64,000 nucleotides of DNA from NCBI RefSeq assembly GCF_019966495.1, contig NZ_JAIMIA010000012.1, positions 16,307 to 80,306 of the forward strand, written 5' to 3'. Under the pieces are notes generated by a model that was not told the DNA's origin, ran no database searches, and was given only the letters and a program-made list of their open reading frames with translations. The DNA comes from Tateyamaria pelophila. GTDB lineage: Bacteria; Pseudomonadota; Alphaproteobacteria; Rhodobacterales; Rhodobacteraceae. The position numbers and the translations under genes are program-made. Positions 52,564-61,449 of this stretch are shown one piece after another. Positions within the stretch are counted from its first letter, which is position 1. Every line of letters begins with the position of its first letter.

Positions 52564-53561
52564 ACCTTCAACTCCTCTTTGCCCTTGACGTTCAACTGAC
52601 GGTCCAGAATGAGCACGGCGATCAGGATCAGGCCGATCACAAGGTTCACCGTTGACGTGTCTGCACCGATATGGCCCAGCCCTTTGCGCAGCAGCTGAAT
52701 GGCGATGACGCCACCAAAGGTGCCGATGACGCTGCCCGCGCCGCCGGTGATCTTGGTCCCGCCCAGCACGACCGCCGTGATCACCCAAAGCTCGTAGAGC
52801 TGGCCGTCATTCGGGTTCACCGATCCGCTTTCCGAATAGAATACCACCGCCGAGAGCGCCGCCAGAAACCCGATGATGGCAAAATTGATCATCATGTGCG
52901 GGCCGACACGGATCCCCGCATTCACCGCGGCCTCCCGGTTGTCTCCGATGGCATAGGCGTTGCGACCATGCACCGTCTTGGCCATCACGAACCAGATCAC
53001 GAGCGTGACCCCTAGAAGGAACCAAGAGGCCGTCGCAAGCCCGAGAAACTCGGCTTCGGCAAAGTCAACAAGTGTCCAGTTGAGGTGGCTGGTCGGCTGT
53101 TCGCCGTTGAACATGAAGACGATACCACGGTAGCCAAGCATGGAGCCAAGCGTGACGATGAAAGCGTCCACCCCGGTCTTCCAAACGATGAATCCGTTCA
53201 GCGCACCGAGCATCGCGCCCACCGCCAGAGCCAGCAACCACGCCACCGGGATCACCCAGTCGCCAAGGCCCGCAAAGATGGGCCACGTCATGCTGTCCAG
53301 CAGCACGATGGCCGCGATGGCAAATGTTGCGCCCACGCTGAGGTCGATATTGCCGTTGACCATCACGATGGTCATGCCCATGGCGATGATGCCGATCGGG
53401 GCGGACTGCTTGAGCAGCAGCAGCATGTTCTCCCAATCCATGAACGCCTTGTCCGACAGAGACAGGAATTCACCCGCAATGCTGAAGAAGATGAGTTCCA
53501 GCACGATGAAGCCCCAGATCGCGCCGCTTTTCAGGGATTTGGACAGTGTACCCGGTTTCAT
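52560..53561 (-). CDS. CUT2-type sugar ABC transporter permease 1
   Basis: 333 residues from ATG 53561. Ribose-permease family (BPD_transp_2) with NGNIDLSVGATFAIAAI, GALNGFIVWKTGVDAFIVTLGS and AVVLGGTKITGGAGSVIGTF. About 9-10 helices. A second permease of the same family precedes it, so the channel is probably a heterodimer. Confidence 0.94.
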   Translation of the reverse strand: MKPGTLSKSLKSGAIWGFIVLELIFFSIAGEFLSLSDKAFMDWENMLLLLKQSAPIGIIAMGMTIVMVNGNIDLSVGATFAIAAIVLLDSMTWPIFAGLGDWVIPVAWLLALAVGAMLGALNGFIVWKTGVDAFIVTLGSMLGYRGIVFMFNGEQPTSHLNWTLVDFAEAEFLGLATASWFLLGVTLVIWFVMAKTVHGRNAYAIGDNREAAVNAGIRVGPHMMINFAIIGFLAALSAVVFYSESGSVNPNDGQLYELWVITAVVLGGTKITGGAGSVIGTFGGVIAIQLLRKGLGHIGADTSTVNLVIGLILIAVLILDRQLNVKGKEELKV

Positions 53562-53571
53562 GACATCCTCC

Positions 53572-54546
53572 TTACGCGATTGGTGACCAAAGCTTGCCAC
53601 GTTTGGCCGCAATATCGAGCCAGACAGCAAGGATGATGATGACCCAGGTCACTATGAACTGGACGTAGAATTGCAGCCCCATGAGCAGCAGACCATTCTG
53701 AATGAAGCCAAGAATCAGAACGCCGATGACGGTCTTGAAAATGGTGCCGGATCCGCCCAGCAGCGATGCGCCGCCAAGGATCACGGCGGCCAGAACCTCC
53801 AGTTCCAATCCCTGCCCCACGGTGTTTTGCGACCCCAGTGACCGGCTGGCCTGGATCAGACCCGCGGTCGCCACACAGGTCGCCGACATGATGTAGCAGA
53901 GGAAAACGGTGCGCGCGCGGCGGATACCCGAAAAGGTGGCTGCGGTGCCGTTTCCGCCGACTGCGTAGACCTTGCGGCCAAAGGCCGTCTTGGACAGAAC
54001 CAACCCCAACAACGCCGCCAGTGCCACGAAGATCAGGATGGGCACCGGAATGCCCATTGCGGTTCCCTGGCCGAACACGCTGAACCAGGTGCCTTCCTTG
54101 TCGGCGATGTCCATGTTCTGGCCACCCGAATAGGTCAGCGTCAGCCCATGGATGGCTGATAGCATTCCAAGGGTGACAATCAGCGAATTGAGTTTGAGAT
54201 ACCCCACCAGAAACCCGATCAGCGCCCCCAATGCAATCGTCATGGCGAACATGACCGGGATCGCCATGGCCGGTCCGATCTTGTCGTGCAGATCCAGAAC
54301 GACGATGGTCGAGAAGGACATCATCGACCCTACCGACAGGTCCAGATTGCCGCTGATGACCACAAAGGTCACACCCAGCGCCATGACGCCCAGAATGGCC
54401 GAAGACCGCACAACGCTCAGGATGTTGTCCGGACTCAGGAACCTGGGGTTCGCGATCGTAAATGCGATGATGAAGACCACGAAGGCAATCAATATGCCTT
54501 GCTTGGCCAGAACGCTCCCGATCTGCTGTTTGGTCAATGTCGCCAT
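53572..54546 (-). CDS. CUT2-type sugar ABC transporter permease 2
   Basis: 324 residues with SGNLDLSVGSMMSFSTIVV, LVGYLKLNSLIVTLGMLSA and AVILGGASLLGGSGTIFKTV. Same family as the next gene, divergent in sequence. It starts 63 bp after the SDR stop codon. Confidence 0.94.
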   Translation of the reverse strand: MATLTKQQIGSVLAKQGILIAFVVFIIAFTIANPRFLSPDNILSVVRSSAILGVMALGVTFVVISGNLDLSVGSMMSFSTIVVLDLHDKIGPAMAIPVMFAMTIALGALIGFLVGYLKLNSLIVTLGMLSAIHGLTLTYSGGQNMDIADKEGTWFSVFGQGTAMGIPVPILIFVALAALLGLVLSKTAFGRKVYAVGGNGTAATFSGIRRARTVFLCYIMSATCVATAGLIQASRSLGSQNTVGQGLELEVLAAVILGGASLLGGSGTIFKTVIGVLILGFIQNGLLLMGLQFYVQFIVTWVIIILAVWLDIAAKRGKLWSPIA

Positions 54547-54609
54547 GTTCCCCTCCCTAAGGTCGCCGGCCTGCTGTTGCTGGCGGCGTATCGCGCACGT
54601 TCTATCGTG

Positions 54610-55407
54610 TCAGACCAAAGTCATACCGCCATCGATCATGACGATCTGACCAGTCATGTAGTCGCTGTCTTGGGACGCCAGAAATGTCGTCGTCCCGGTG
54701 ATATCCGCAGGTTTGGCCACGCGCCCTTTCAGGATCTCGGCCGAAAACTCTTCCATCGCCTGCCCCGGACGATCGGACGCGCCGATCTCCAACAAGTCTT
54801 TGTCGACCTGATCCCACATCTCGGTCGCCACAACACCGGGCGCAAAGCCCGTAACCGTAATGTCATGTTTCGCCAGATCCCGGGCGCCGGATTGGGTCAA
54901 CGAGACTACGGCAAATTTGGACGCACAATAAGGTGCAACGTTGTCAAAGCCCTGACGGCTGGCAATGGAGGCCGTGTTGATGATCTTGCCACCGCCGCCT
55001 TGTGCAATCATCTGCCGGGCGGCTTCCTGCATGCCGATCATACAGCCAAGACCATTGACGCCCATGATGAAATTCCAGTTGTCCTCGGTCACATCGAGGA
55101 AGTTCATGGGTTTGTTCACGCCGGCATTGTTGAACTTCACGTCAAGTCGGCCAAAGGTATCCACCGTATGCGCGATCATTGCCCGGACCTGCGCCCGGTC
55201 TGTGACGTCAACCTGATGGGATGTTATGTCGCCTGCCTGACCGTTCCGTCGGCTGCGATTGGCTTCCGCAACCTCGGCGACCTTGTCGGCATTGATATCT
55301 GCGAAACAAACTTTCGCGCCTTCATCAAGCAGCGCCTCTCCGATAGCGCGCCCAATGCCTTGCGCTGCGCCCGTTACGATGCAAACACGATCTGCGACAC
55401 GTCCCAT
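54610..55407 (-). CDS. SDR-family dehydrogenase
   Basis: 265 residues. Cofactor loop VTGAAQGIGRAIGEALLDEG, FADIN (Asp after beta2, favouring NAD), NNAG, and active-site Tyr/Lys in APYCASKFAV. GGGAGG-type ribosome site upstream. It resembles the SDR at 58501-59310 closely (both end with SDYMTGQ...IDGG), so the two are probably a local duplication. Confidence 0.93.
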   Translation of the reverse strand: MGRVADRVCIVTGAAQGIGRAIGEALLDEGAKVCFADINADKVAEVAEANRSRRNGQAGDITSHQVDVTDRAQVRAMIAHTVDTFGRLDVKFNNAGVNKPMNFLDVTEDNWNFIMGVNGLGCMIGMQEAARQMIAQGGGGKIINTASIASRQGFDNVAPYCASKFAVVSLTQSGARDLAKHDITVTGFAPGVVATEMWDQVDKDLLEIGASDRPGQAMEEFSAEILKGRVAKPADITGTTTFLASQDSDYMTGQIVMIDGGMTLV

Positions 55408-55439
55408 GACGCACCCTCCCTTGATAGTCCTTTTGGTAG

Positions 55440-55472
55440 AAAAACGCGGGACACAGACAAGCCGTGCCCCGC
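55440..55472 (-). terminator. Intra-operon terminator/attenuator after the binding-protein gene
   Basis: GCGGGACAC and GTGCCCCGC (one mismatch) form a stem. On the minus strand a run of Ts follows. It sits between the solute-binding protein gene and the rest of the operon and would let only part of transcription continue. Confidence 0.65.
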
Positions 55473-55486
55473 ATCCGGGAGGAGCC

Positions 55487-56443
55487 TTAGAAGACAGGCT
55501 TGGTATAATCGCCCATGTTGTCCTGGGTGATCTTCGGCGTGTCGAAGTAGTTCAGGAATGGGACATCTGCACCGCTCAACACGTCGATCGCGGTTTGCAG
55601 AGCGGCCTCGGCATCATCCACCGGCGACTGGTAGATCGAGCCCCAGTAATCGCCTGCGGCCATCGCCTCGTAGCCCACTGCAAAGTTCGTGGCGCCTACA
55701 AAAATGATGCCGTCACGGCCCGCAGCCTTGGCTGCGTTCAGCGCACCAACACCCATGTTGTCATCACCGGCATAAACGCCGTCGATGTCGTCGTACTTCA
55801 CCAGAAACGCTTCCATCACCTGTTGCGATTTTTCGCGGTTCCAGTCACCCGGCTGGGTGTCGACGACTGTGACGCTCGGGCACACCTCGGGCAAACGATC
55901 CTCAAAGCCCTTGGCGCGCTCGATGGCGGTCGTGTAACCGGGCTGCCCGGTGATGTGCACGACCTGTGCCTCGTTCTCGATGCCCATGTCCTTGAACTTG
56001 TCGCACATGATCTCGGCCGACCGCGCGCCTTGCGTGATGTTGTCCGGACCGGAGAAGGATTTGACAAAGTCAAAGCCGGCTTCGGCAATGTTCGAATTCG
56101 TTACGATGACCGGAATACCGGCCTGGTGCGCCTTGCGGACCGCAGGGATCACGGCCTCGCCGTTGGTTGGCCAGATGATGATGGCATCTACTTCCTGCTG
56201 GATGAGGTCTTCCATCTGGGCGATCTGGCGGGCGACATCGCCACCGGCATCAAGGACGACGGATTCAACTTTGTCGTTGGCCTCCGCCGCGGCGATGAAC
56301 GCTTTTTCGTAGGTGGTCTGGTAGCTGTCGACGCCCACGTTGTTCTGCGTGATCCCAATTTTCATTGGCGAATGACCGTCAGCAAATGCTGCGCCAGCAA
56401 AGGCGATGGCGGTCGATGCAATAAGTGTCGTGCGAAGTGTCAT
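55487..56443 (-). CDS. CUT2-type sugar-binding protein
   Basis: 318 residues from ATG 56443, with a GGGAGGAG ribosome site. Signal peptide TLIASTAIAFAGAAFADG, then the LacI-like periplasmic binding fold (Peripla_BP_4) with KIGITQNNVGVDSYQTTYEKAF, DAGGDVARQIAQMEDLIQQEVDAIIIWP and VYAGDDNMGVGALNAAKAAG. First gene of the leftward run. The sugar is not identifiable. Confidence 0.95.
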   Translation of the reverse strand: MTLRTTLIASTAIAFAGAAFADGHSPMKIGITQNNVGVDSYQTTYEKAFIAAAEANDKVESVVLDAGGDVARQIAQMEDLIQQEVDAIIIWPTNGEAVIPAVRKAHQAGIPVIVTNSNIAEAGFDFVKSFSGPDNITQGARSAEIMCDKFKDMGIENEAQVVHITGQPGYTTAIERAKGFEDRLPEVCPSVTVVDTQPGDWNREKSQQVMEAFLVKYDDIDGVYAGDDNMGVGALNAAKAAGRDGIIFVGATNFAVGYEAMAAGDYWGSIYQSPVDDAEAALQTAIDVLSGADVPFLNYFDTPKITQDNMGDYTKPVF

Positions 56444-56566
56444 TTGGGTCTCCTCCCGGTGATCTTTGTTACAAGCACCCCTCCCGGGCGCTTGCCTGTC
56501 GACCGGCTTCTCCGGCGATCTGATGTTACCATGGCGGCATTGCCCGATCGACGTCGCAACAAAATA

Positions 56567-56621
56567 ATCCGAAATGAATAATTTTTCATCCAATTCGGAT
56601 ATTTTACGTCTACGGTATAGC
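56567..56621. promoter_or_regulatory. Divergent promoter region with nested inverted repeats
   Basis: ATCCGAA (56567-56573) and TTCGGAT (56594-56600) are exact inverted repeats enclosing ATGAA/TTCAT. Plus-strand promoter candidate: TTCGGA (56594) - 16 bp - TATAGC (56616). A minus-strand candidate TTGGAT - 18 bp - GATTAT overlaps it. A regulator bound here could control both operons. Confidence 0.5.
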
Positions 56622-56652
56622 ATCCAGAATGAACATTGTCGGAGTGTCTGCC

Positions 56653-58479
56653 GTGAAGAAAAACCAAACATCCAATTTCGATACCAACTCAGATGTTTTG
56701 CGACATGACAAGGGACGAAGGCCCACGCACTTGATGAACGCCATGCACAGACAATCACGCAATACTCTAAAGGCGCTTCCGGTTCAAACCGAAGCGCTTG
56801 GCGCGTTGTCCTTTCTGGAAAACTTCAACGGCGAGCTTGAATCCACACTGGAGATTGTCGCACCGAACGCGCACCTGCGCATGATGGTGCATCTGCTGCG
56901 CGGCCATTTCGAGGCCCGCACCGTCACCCCGACCTCTCTGATCGGGGCGAGCCACGTGCCCTATGCCACAGCGACGCGCAGGCTCAAGGAAATGGTGGAC
57001 AGCGGCCTGATCGAACAGCGCCCCCGCACCAAATCCGGCAAGACGTTTTCAATGCACCCCAGCGACAAATTGCTGGATCAATGGATGCAACTCTCAGGCC
57101 GCCTCCGCCGCCTTGCCGAGACCGAATTCGGCGGCGTTGAACAAACCGAAGAAGCACAGGATTACTATTTTGGCGGCAGCTACAAGGCTGCGCAGTCGAT
57201 CCCTCCCCTGCCCGTCCTTCCCCAGCCTCTCAAGCTGGCCGGCGGCTTGAGGGTGCTGGTGCACGGTGATCCGACCTTCATGGTCATGGACCGCCTGAAG
57301 CGGCAGTTCGAACAAGTGATCGGCAACAACATCTCGCAGCGGGCCTTCTCCATTGACCGGTTGCGCGAAGAAGCGCTTCGCAATGCCGAGCGCGCGACAA
57401 GCCGCTACGACATCATCGCCGTTGACCTGCCATGGATTGGCGAGTTTGCGACCCGGAACGTCCTGATGCCCCTTGATCAGGTGATGGAAATTGAACGCCT
57501 TGATCCGGCGGATTTTCACACCGCCGGCTGGAAGGCGGCCCATTGGGGCGGACGCGCCTATGTCGTCCCCGCGCAAACCACGCCTGAGTTGCTGTTTTAC
57601 CGCCACGATCTGTTTGCCGAGGCCGGGCTCGAAGCCCCATCGACGACGGAGAAACTGCTGGAGGCCGCGAGACAACTGCATTCCCCGCGCCATGGGCGGC
57701 ACGGCATTGCCTGGAACGCCGCGCGCGGAACAGCCCTTGGCCACACCGTGCTGATGACCTTGGCCGATTTCGGCCAACCCGTTCTGGACTTGCCCGAAAT
57801 GGCAGGCGGTTTCGATACCGATCATTTGTCCAGGGGCGGCTACCGCGCGACCATCGACACCGAAGCTGGCCTGCGCGCGGCCGAATTTCTTCTGGAACTT
57901 CTCCGCTATTCGCCCCCCGGAATCCTGTCGATGTCCTGGTACGAGCGAATTCGTCCCTATGCCGAGGGCAGCATCGCCATGGCGTATGGGTACACTTTGC
58001 TCGCCCCTTATTTCGAGCTCGACGAGAACTCGCCTGCCCACGGGCAAACCAGCTACCTGCCGCATCCTGCAGGGCCCGGAGGCCGCCCGATCGCACCCGT
58101 CGGAGGGTTTGCCATGGGCATTCCCGCGAACCTGCCCGCCGACCGCATTCCCGCCGCTGTCGAGGCGCTCAGCGTGTTCACGTCGCCCGAGGCACAAAAG
58201 CTGTATGTGCAAAATGGCAGCCGGACCAATCCACGCTACTCCGTCGCCTCGGATCCCGAAGTGCGTCGCCTGTCATCGATTTTCGAGGCGGTGGACGCGA
58301 TGTCCTGGCGCGACGAACTGCAATTCTGGCCACGCCCGCCGGTGCCGGAAATTGGCGGCATCATACAGATTTGCGGCGAGGAGTTTCACGACATGCTGCG
58401 CGGGATCACATCCCCCCGCGACGCATTGCGCACCGCGCAGGCCCGGGCCGATGCGCTTATCCGATCAACCGGAACATAA
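56653..58479 (+). CDS. Winged-helix regulator fused to a solute-binding-protein domain
   Basis: About 608 residues from GTG 56653 (GGAG 8 nt upstream; ATG at 56629 or 56734 are alternatives). No signal peptide. About residues 72-127 form a MarR-like winged helix (VPYATATRRLKEMVDSGLIEQRPRTKSGK). From about 194 the sequence is a MalE-type (family 1) solute-binding protein: LRVLVHGDPTFMVMDRLKRQFE, YDIIAVDLPWIGEFATRNVLMPL, YVVPAQTTPELLFYRHDLFAEAGL and PVGGFAMGIPANLPADRIPAA. So a transport receptor fold appears to serve as an intracellular sensor. It is divergent from the importer and the probable island regulator. Confidence 0.8.
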   Translation: MKKNQTSNFDTNSDVLRHDKGRRPTHLMNAMHRQSRNTLKALPVQTEALGALSFLENFNGELESTLEIVAPNAHLRMMVHLLRGHFEARTVTPTSLIGASHVPYATATRRLKEMVDSGLIEQRPRTKSGKTFSMHPSDKLLDQWMQLSGRLRRLAETEFGGVEQTEEAQDYYFGGSYKAAQSIPPLPVLPQPLKLAGGLRVLVHGDPTFMVMDRLKRQFEQVIGNNISQRAFSIDRLREEALRNAERATSRYDIIAVDLPWIGEFATRNVLMPLDQVMEIERLDPADFHTAGWKAAHWGGRAYVVPAQTTPELLFYRHDLFAEAGLEAPSTTEKLLEAARQLHSPRHGRHGIAWNAARGTALGHTVLMTLADFGQPVLDLPEMAGGFDTDHLSRGGYRATIDTEAGLRAAEFLLELLRYSPPGILSMSWYERIRPYAEGSIAMAYGYTLLAPYFELDENSPAHGQTSYLPHPAGPGGRPIAPVGGFAMGIPANLPADRIPAAVEALSVFTSPEAQKLYVQNGSRTNPRYSVASDPEVRRLSSIFEAVDAMSWRDELQFWPRPPVPEIGGIIQICGEEFHDMLRGITSPRDALRTAQARADALIRSTGT

Positions 58480-58500
58480 ACTATCTGAGGAGGAGAGATC

Positions 58501-59310
58501 ATGGACCCCAACCGATTAAAAGGTAAAAATATTCTCATCACCGGCGCTGCGCGCGGCATGGGTGCTGCCAACGCCGAAAGCTTTGCCGCGCAGGGGGCCA
58601 ATGTGTGCCTGGGAGATCTTGATCTGGATGAGGCCCAAAAGATGGCCGACCAGATCAATGCCGCCGGAAACGGCCAGGCCGTCGCAGCCAAGATGGACGT
58701 GACCAAGCGCGAAGACAATGCCGCCGCCGTGGCCGCCACCGTCGTGGCGTTTGGCTCGATCAATGTCGGCCTGTTCAACGCTGGTCTCAACAAGCCCCGG
58801 TTCTTCATGGATATCGATGAAGACAACTGGGACATGATCATGAACGTCAACACCAAGGCGATGTGGCTGGGAATGCAGGAAACCGCCCGGCAGATGATCG
58901 CCCAGGGGCCGATGGAGGATCACCCCTACAAGATCATCAACGTGGGCTCGATCGCATCACGCAAACCGCTGTTGGATGTGACCGTCTACTGCACGTCGAA
59001 ATACGGTGTTCTTGCGCTGACCCATTGCGGCGCGCTCGGCTTGTCCGAACACAACATCACCGTCAACGGCTATGCGCCCGGCGTCGTGGTGACCCCGCTC
59101 TGGGAGCAACTCGACAAGGACCTCGTTGATATCGGGTTCAAGGAGCGTGAAGGCCAGGCCTATGATGATATCGTGCGGGACGCGCTTCAGATCAAGCGCG
59201 TGTCCTATCCCAAAGACATCACGGGCACCGCGTCCTTCCTCGCGTCTGACGACAGCGACTACATGACGGGTCAGATGGTTCACATCGATGGCGGCTGGTG
59301 CATCCAGTAA
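58501..59310 (+). CDS. SDR-family dehydrogenase, paralogue of 54610-55407
   Basis: 269 residues with ILITGAARGMGAANAESFAAQG, LGDLDLDE, FNAGLNKPRFFMDIDEDNW, catalytic TVYCTSKYGVLAL and the end SDYMTGQMVHIDGGW. First enzyme of the rightward run, 21 bp after the regulator with GAGGAGAG upstream. The substrate is likely a sugar or sugar alcohol/acid. Confidence 0.92.
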   Translation: MDPNRLKGKNILITGAARGMGAANAESFAAQGANVCLGDLDLDEAQKMADQINAAGNGQAVAAKMDVTKREDNAAAVAATVVAFGSINVGLFNAGLNKPRFFMDIDEDNWDMIMNVNTKAMWLGMQETARQMIAQGPMEDHPYKIINVGSIASRKPLLDVTVYCTSKYGVLALTHCGALGLSEHNITVNGYAPGVVVTPLWEQLDKDLVDIGFKEREGQAYDDIVRDALQIKRVSYPKDITGTASFLASDDSDYMTGQMVHIDGGWCIQ

Positions 59311-59374
59311 CGCCCTGCACTCGTCTAAATTCACCTTTTGTACGGGTCGCAATCGCAGCCCGAAGGAGACTCTC

Positions 59375-60673
59375 ATGTCACGCGCATTAATGCCGAACTT
59401 GCTGACACCTCAAGACCTTGAACCCAATTGGGAATGGCGCGAAAGACTGCCGGCCTGGGGTCACAGCTCCGTCGATTTCGAACGTCGGGTCGATCACGAC
59501 CGCCTGCGGCGCTATCGCCTCGCCCGGACGCGCCAGTCGCTCCAGGCCTCGAATGCGGGCACGCTGCTCTTGTTCGACGTGAACAACATCCGGTATGTCA
59601 GCGCCACCAAGATCGGCGAATGGGAACGGGACAAGATGTGCCGCTTCTGCCTGCTGACAGGCGACGACTCTCCGTATGTTTGGGATTTCGGCTCCGCAGC
59701 GGAGCACCACAAACGTCATTCCGACTGGCTCGAGCCCAGCCACTGTCTGGCCGGTGTGGTCGGCATGCGCGGCACCATCCCGCCTGAATTCGGTCTGATG
59801 AAGAAATACGCCAAGCAGATCGCAGGATTGATCCGCGATGCGGGCATGGGCGACATGCCGGTCGGTGTGGATTATGCCGAAACGGCCATGTTCCACGCCC
59901 TGCAAGAAGAAGGTCTGAACGTGGTCGACGGCCAGCAGATCATGCTGGCAGCGCGCGAAATCAAGAACTGGGACGAAATCCAGTTGCTGACCCAGGCAGC
60001 GTCCATGGTCGATGGCGTCTACCACATGATCTATGAGGAACTGAAACCGGGCATCCGCGAAAACGATATCGTCGCGCTCAGCAACAAGATGCTCTATGAG
60101 ATGGGCTCGGACGACGTCGAAGCGATCAACGCCATTTCCGGCGAGCGGTGCAATCCGCACCCGCATAACTTTACCGATCGGTTGATCCGCCCCGGTGACC
60201 AGGCCTTTTTTGACATCCTGCAATCCTACCAAGGCTATCGCACCTGCTACTACCGGACCTTCAATGTCGGGCGCGCGACGCCATCGCAGAACGACGCCTA
60301 TGTGAAGGCCCGCGAATGGATCGACGCCTCCATCGCCATGATCAAGCCGGGTGTCAGCACCGACAAGGTCGCTGAGGTCTGGCCCACGGCCGAAAGCCTC
60401 GGCTTTGCGAACGAGGATCAGGCCTTTGGCCTGCAATTCGGTCACGGGTTGGGTCTGGCGCTGCACGAACGGCCCATCATCAGCCGCGCGGTCAGCATGG
60501 ATCACCCCATGGAAATCAAGACCGGCATGGTCTTTGCGCTGGAAACCTACTGCCCGGCCACCGACGGCTATTCCGCCGCACGGATCGAAGAAGAAGTCGT
60601 GGTGACAGAAACCGGCTGCGAGGTCATCTCGCTCTTCCCCGCCGAAGAATTGCCCATTGCGAACCGGTACTGA
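59375..60673 (+). CDS. M24 (creatinase/aminopeptidase P fold) hydrolase with altered metal site
   Basis: 432 residues from ATG 59375 (GAAGGAGA upstream). N-terminal creatinase domain (LLLFDVNNIRYVSATKIGEW), then the pita-bread domain. Of the usual five metal ligands, D280 (AFFDILQSYQ), H357 (FGHGLGLALHERP), E390 (FALETYCP) and a Glu at 405-407 are present. The second Asp of G-Y-x-x-D-x-T-R is replaced by C291 in GYRTCYYRTF. That suggests a non-peptidase, creatinase-like C-N or C-S hydrolase. It is not DddP, whose signature segments are absent. Confidence 0.85.
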   Translation: MSRALMPNLLTPQDLEPNWEWRERLPAWGHSSVDFERRVDHDRLRRYRLARTRQSLQASNAGTLLLFDVNNIRYVSATKIGEWERDKMCRFCLLTGDDSPYVWDFGSAAEHHKRHSDWLEPSHCLAGVVGMRGTIPPEFGLMKKYAKQIAGLIRDAGMGDMPVGVDYAETAMFHALQEEGLNVVDGQQIMLAAREIKNWDEIQLLTQAASMVDGVYHMIYEELKPGIRENDIVALSNKMLYEMGSDDVEAINAISGERCNPHPHNFTDRLIRPGDQAFFDILQSYQGYRTCYYRTFNVGRATPSQNDAYVKAREWIDASIAMIKPGVSTDKVAEVWPTAESLGFANEDQAFGLQFGHGLGLALHERPIISRAVSMDHPMEIKTGMVFALETYCPATDGYSAARIEEEVVVTETGCEVISLFPAEELPIANRY

Positions 60674-61440
60674 TGATGCGCAATCCATTTGACCTGACGG
60701 GTCGAAAGGCCTTGGTGACCGGCGGCGCGACAGGCATCGGCGAGGGCATTGCCCTTGGCCTTGCCGCCGCCGGAGCCGATGTGGCGCTGACCTATCGCAG
60801 CCACGCGCCCGAAGAGACCCTGGAGAAGATCGAAGCGCTTGGCGTCAAGGGTGCCGCCGTCAAGGCCGATTTCAACGGCATGGATCGGGACGCCGCCGAA
60901 GAGGTCGTGCGCTTTGCCACCGATGCACTCGGCGGTCTGGATATCCTGGTCAACAATGCCGGGATCATCCACCGCGAGGAGAGCACCGAAATGCCCCTGG
61001 AAGACTGGCGGCGTGTGCTGTCGGTCAATCTCGACTCTGTCTGGTTGCTGTCGCAGGCGGCGGGCAAGCGCATGGTCGCGCAAGGCGCGGGAAAGATCGT
61101 GATCGTGTCCTCGGTGCTGGGAACGCAAGGCGGGCTTCGCGTGCCCGCCTATGCGTCCAGCAAACATGCGGTGATCGGCCTGACCCGCGCCTTGTGCAAC
61201 GAATGGGCGGGCCACGGTGTCAACGTGAACAGCATTGCCCCCGGCTACACGGCAACGGACAACACACAAGCGCTGCGCGACGATCCCGAGCGGTCGAAGG
61301 CGCTGCTCGACCGTATCCCGGCCGGACGCTTTGCCGACCCGTCAGAAATTGCGGGCGCTGCCGTTTTTCTGGCCTCGGACGCCGCGAATTATTGCCACGG
61401 CAGCGTGATCACCGTCGATGGCGGCTGGCTCGCCAGGTAA
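60673..61440 (+). CDS. KduD-like SDR dehydrogenase
   Basis: 255 residues; its ATG overlaps the M24 TGA (a second ATG is 3 bp on). VTGGATGIGEGIALGLAAAGAD, NNAGIIHREE, GGLRVPAYASSKHAVIGLTRALCNEWAGHG and APGYTATDNTQALRDD follow 2-deoxy-D-gluconate 3-dehydrogenase / KduD closely. It probably interconverts keto and hydroxy forms of a (deoxy)sugar acid. Confidence 0.9.
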   Translation: MMRNPFDLTGRKALVTGGATGIGEGIALGLAAAGADVALTYRSHAPEETLEKIEALGVKGAAVKADFNGMDRDAAEEVVRFATDALGGLDILVNNAGIIHREESTEMPLEDWRRVLSVNLDSVWLLSQAAGKRMVAQGAGKIVIVSSVLGTQGGLRVPAYASSKHAVIGLTRALCNEWAGHGVNVNSIAPGYTATDNTQALRDDPERSKALLDRIPAGRFADPSEIAGAAVFLASDAANYCHGSVITVDGGWLAR

Positions 61441-61449
61441 GGAACAGAT

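Noticed and set aside
59375..60673. DMSP lyase DddP (also M24 fold)
   Set aside because: Tempting because dmdA is present, but the DddP-specific segments are missing, one iron-ligand Asp is a Cys, and the neighbours are sugar genes.
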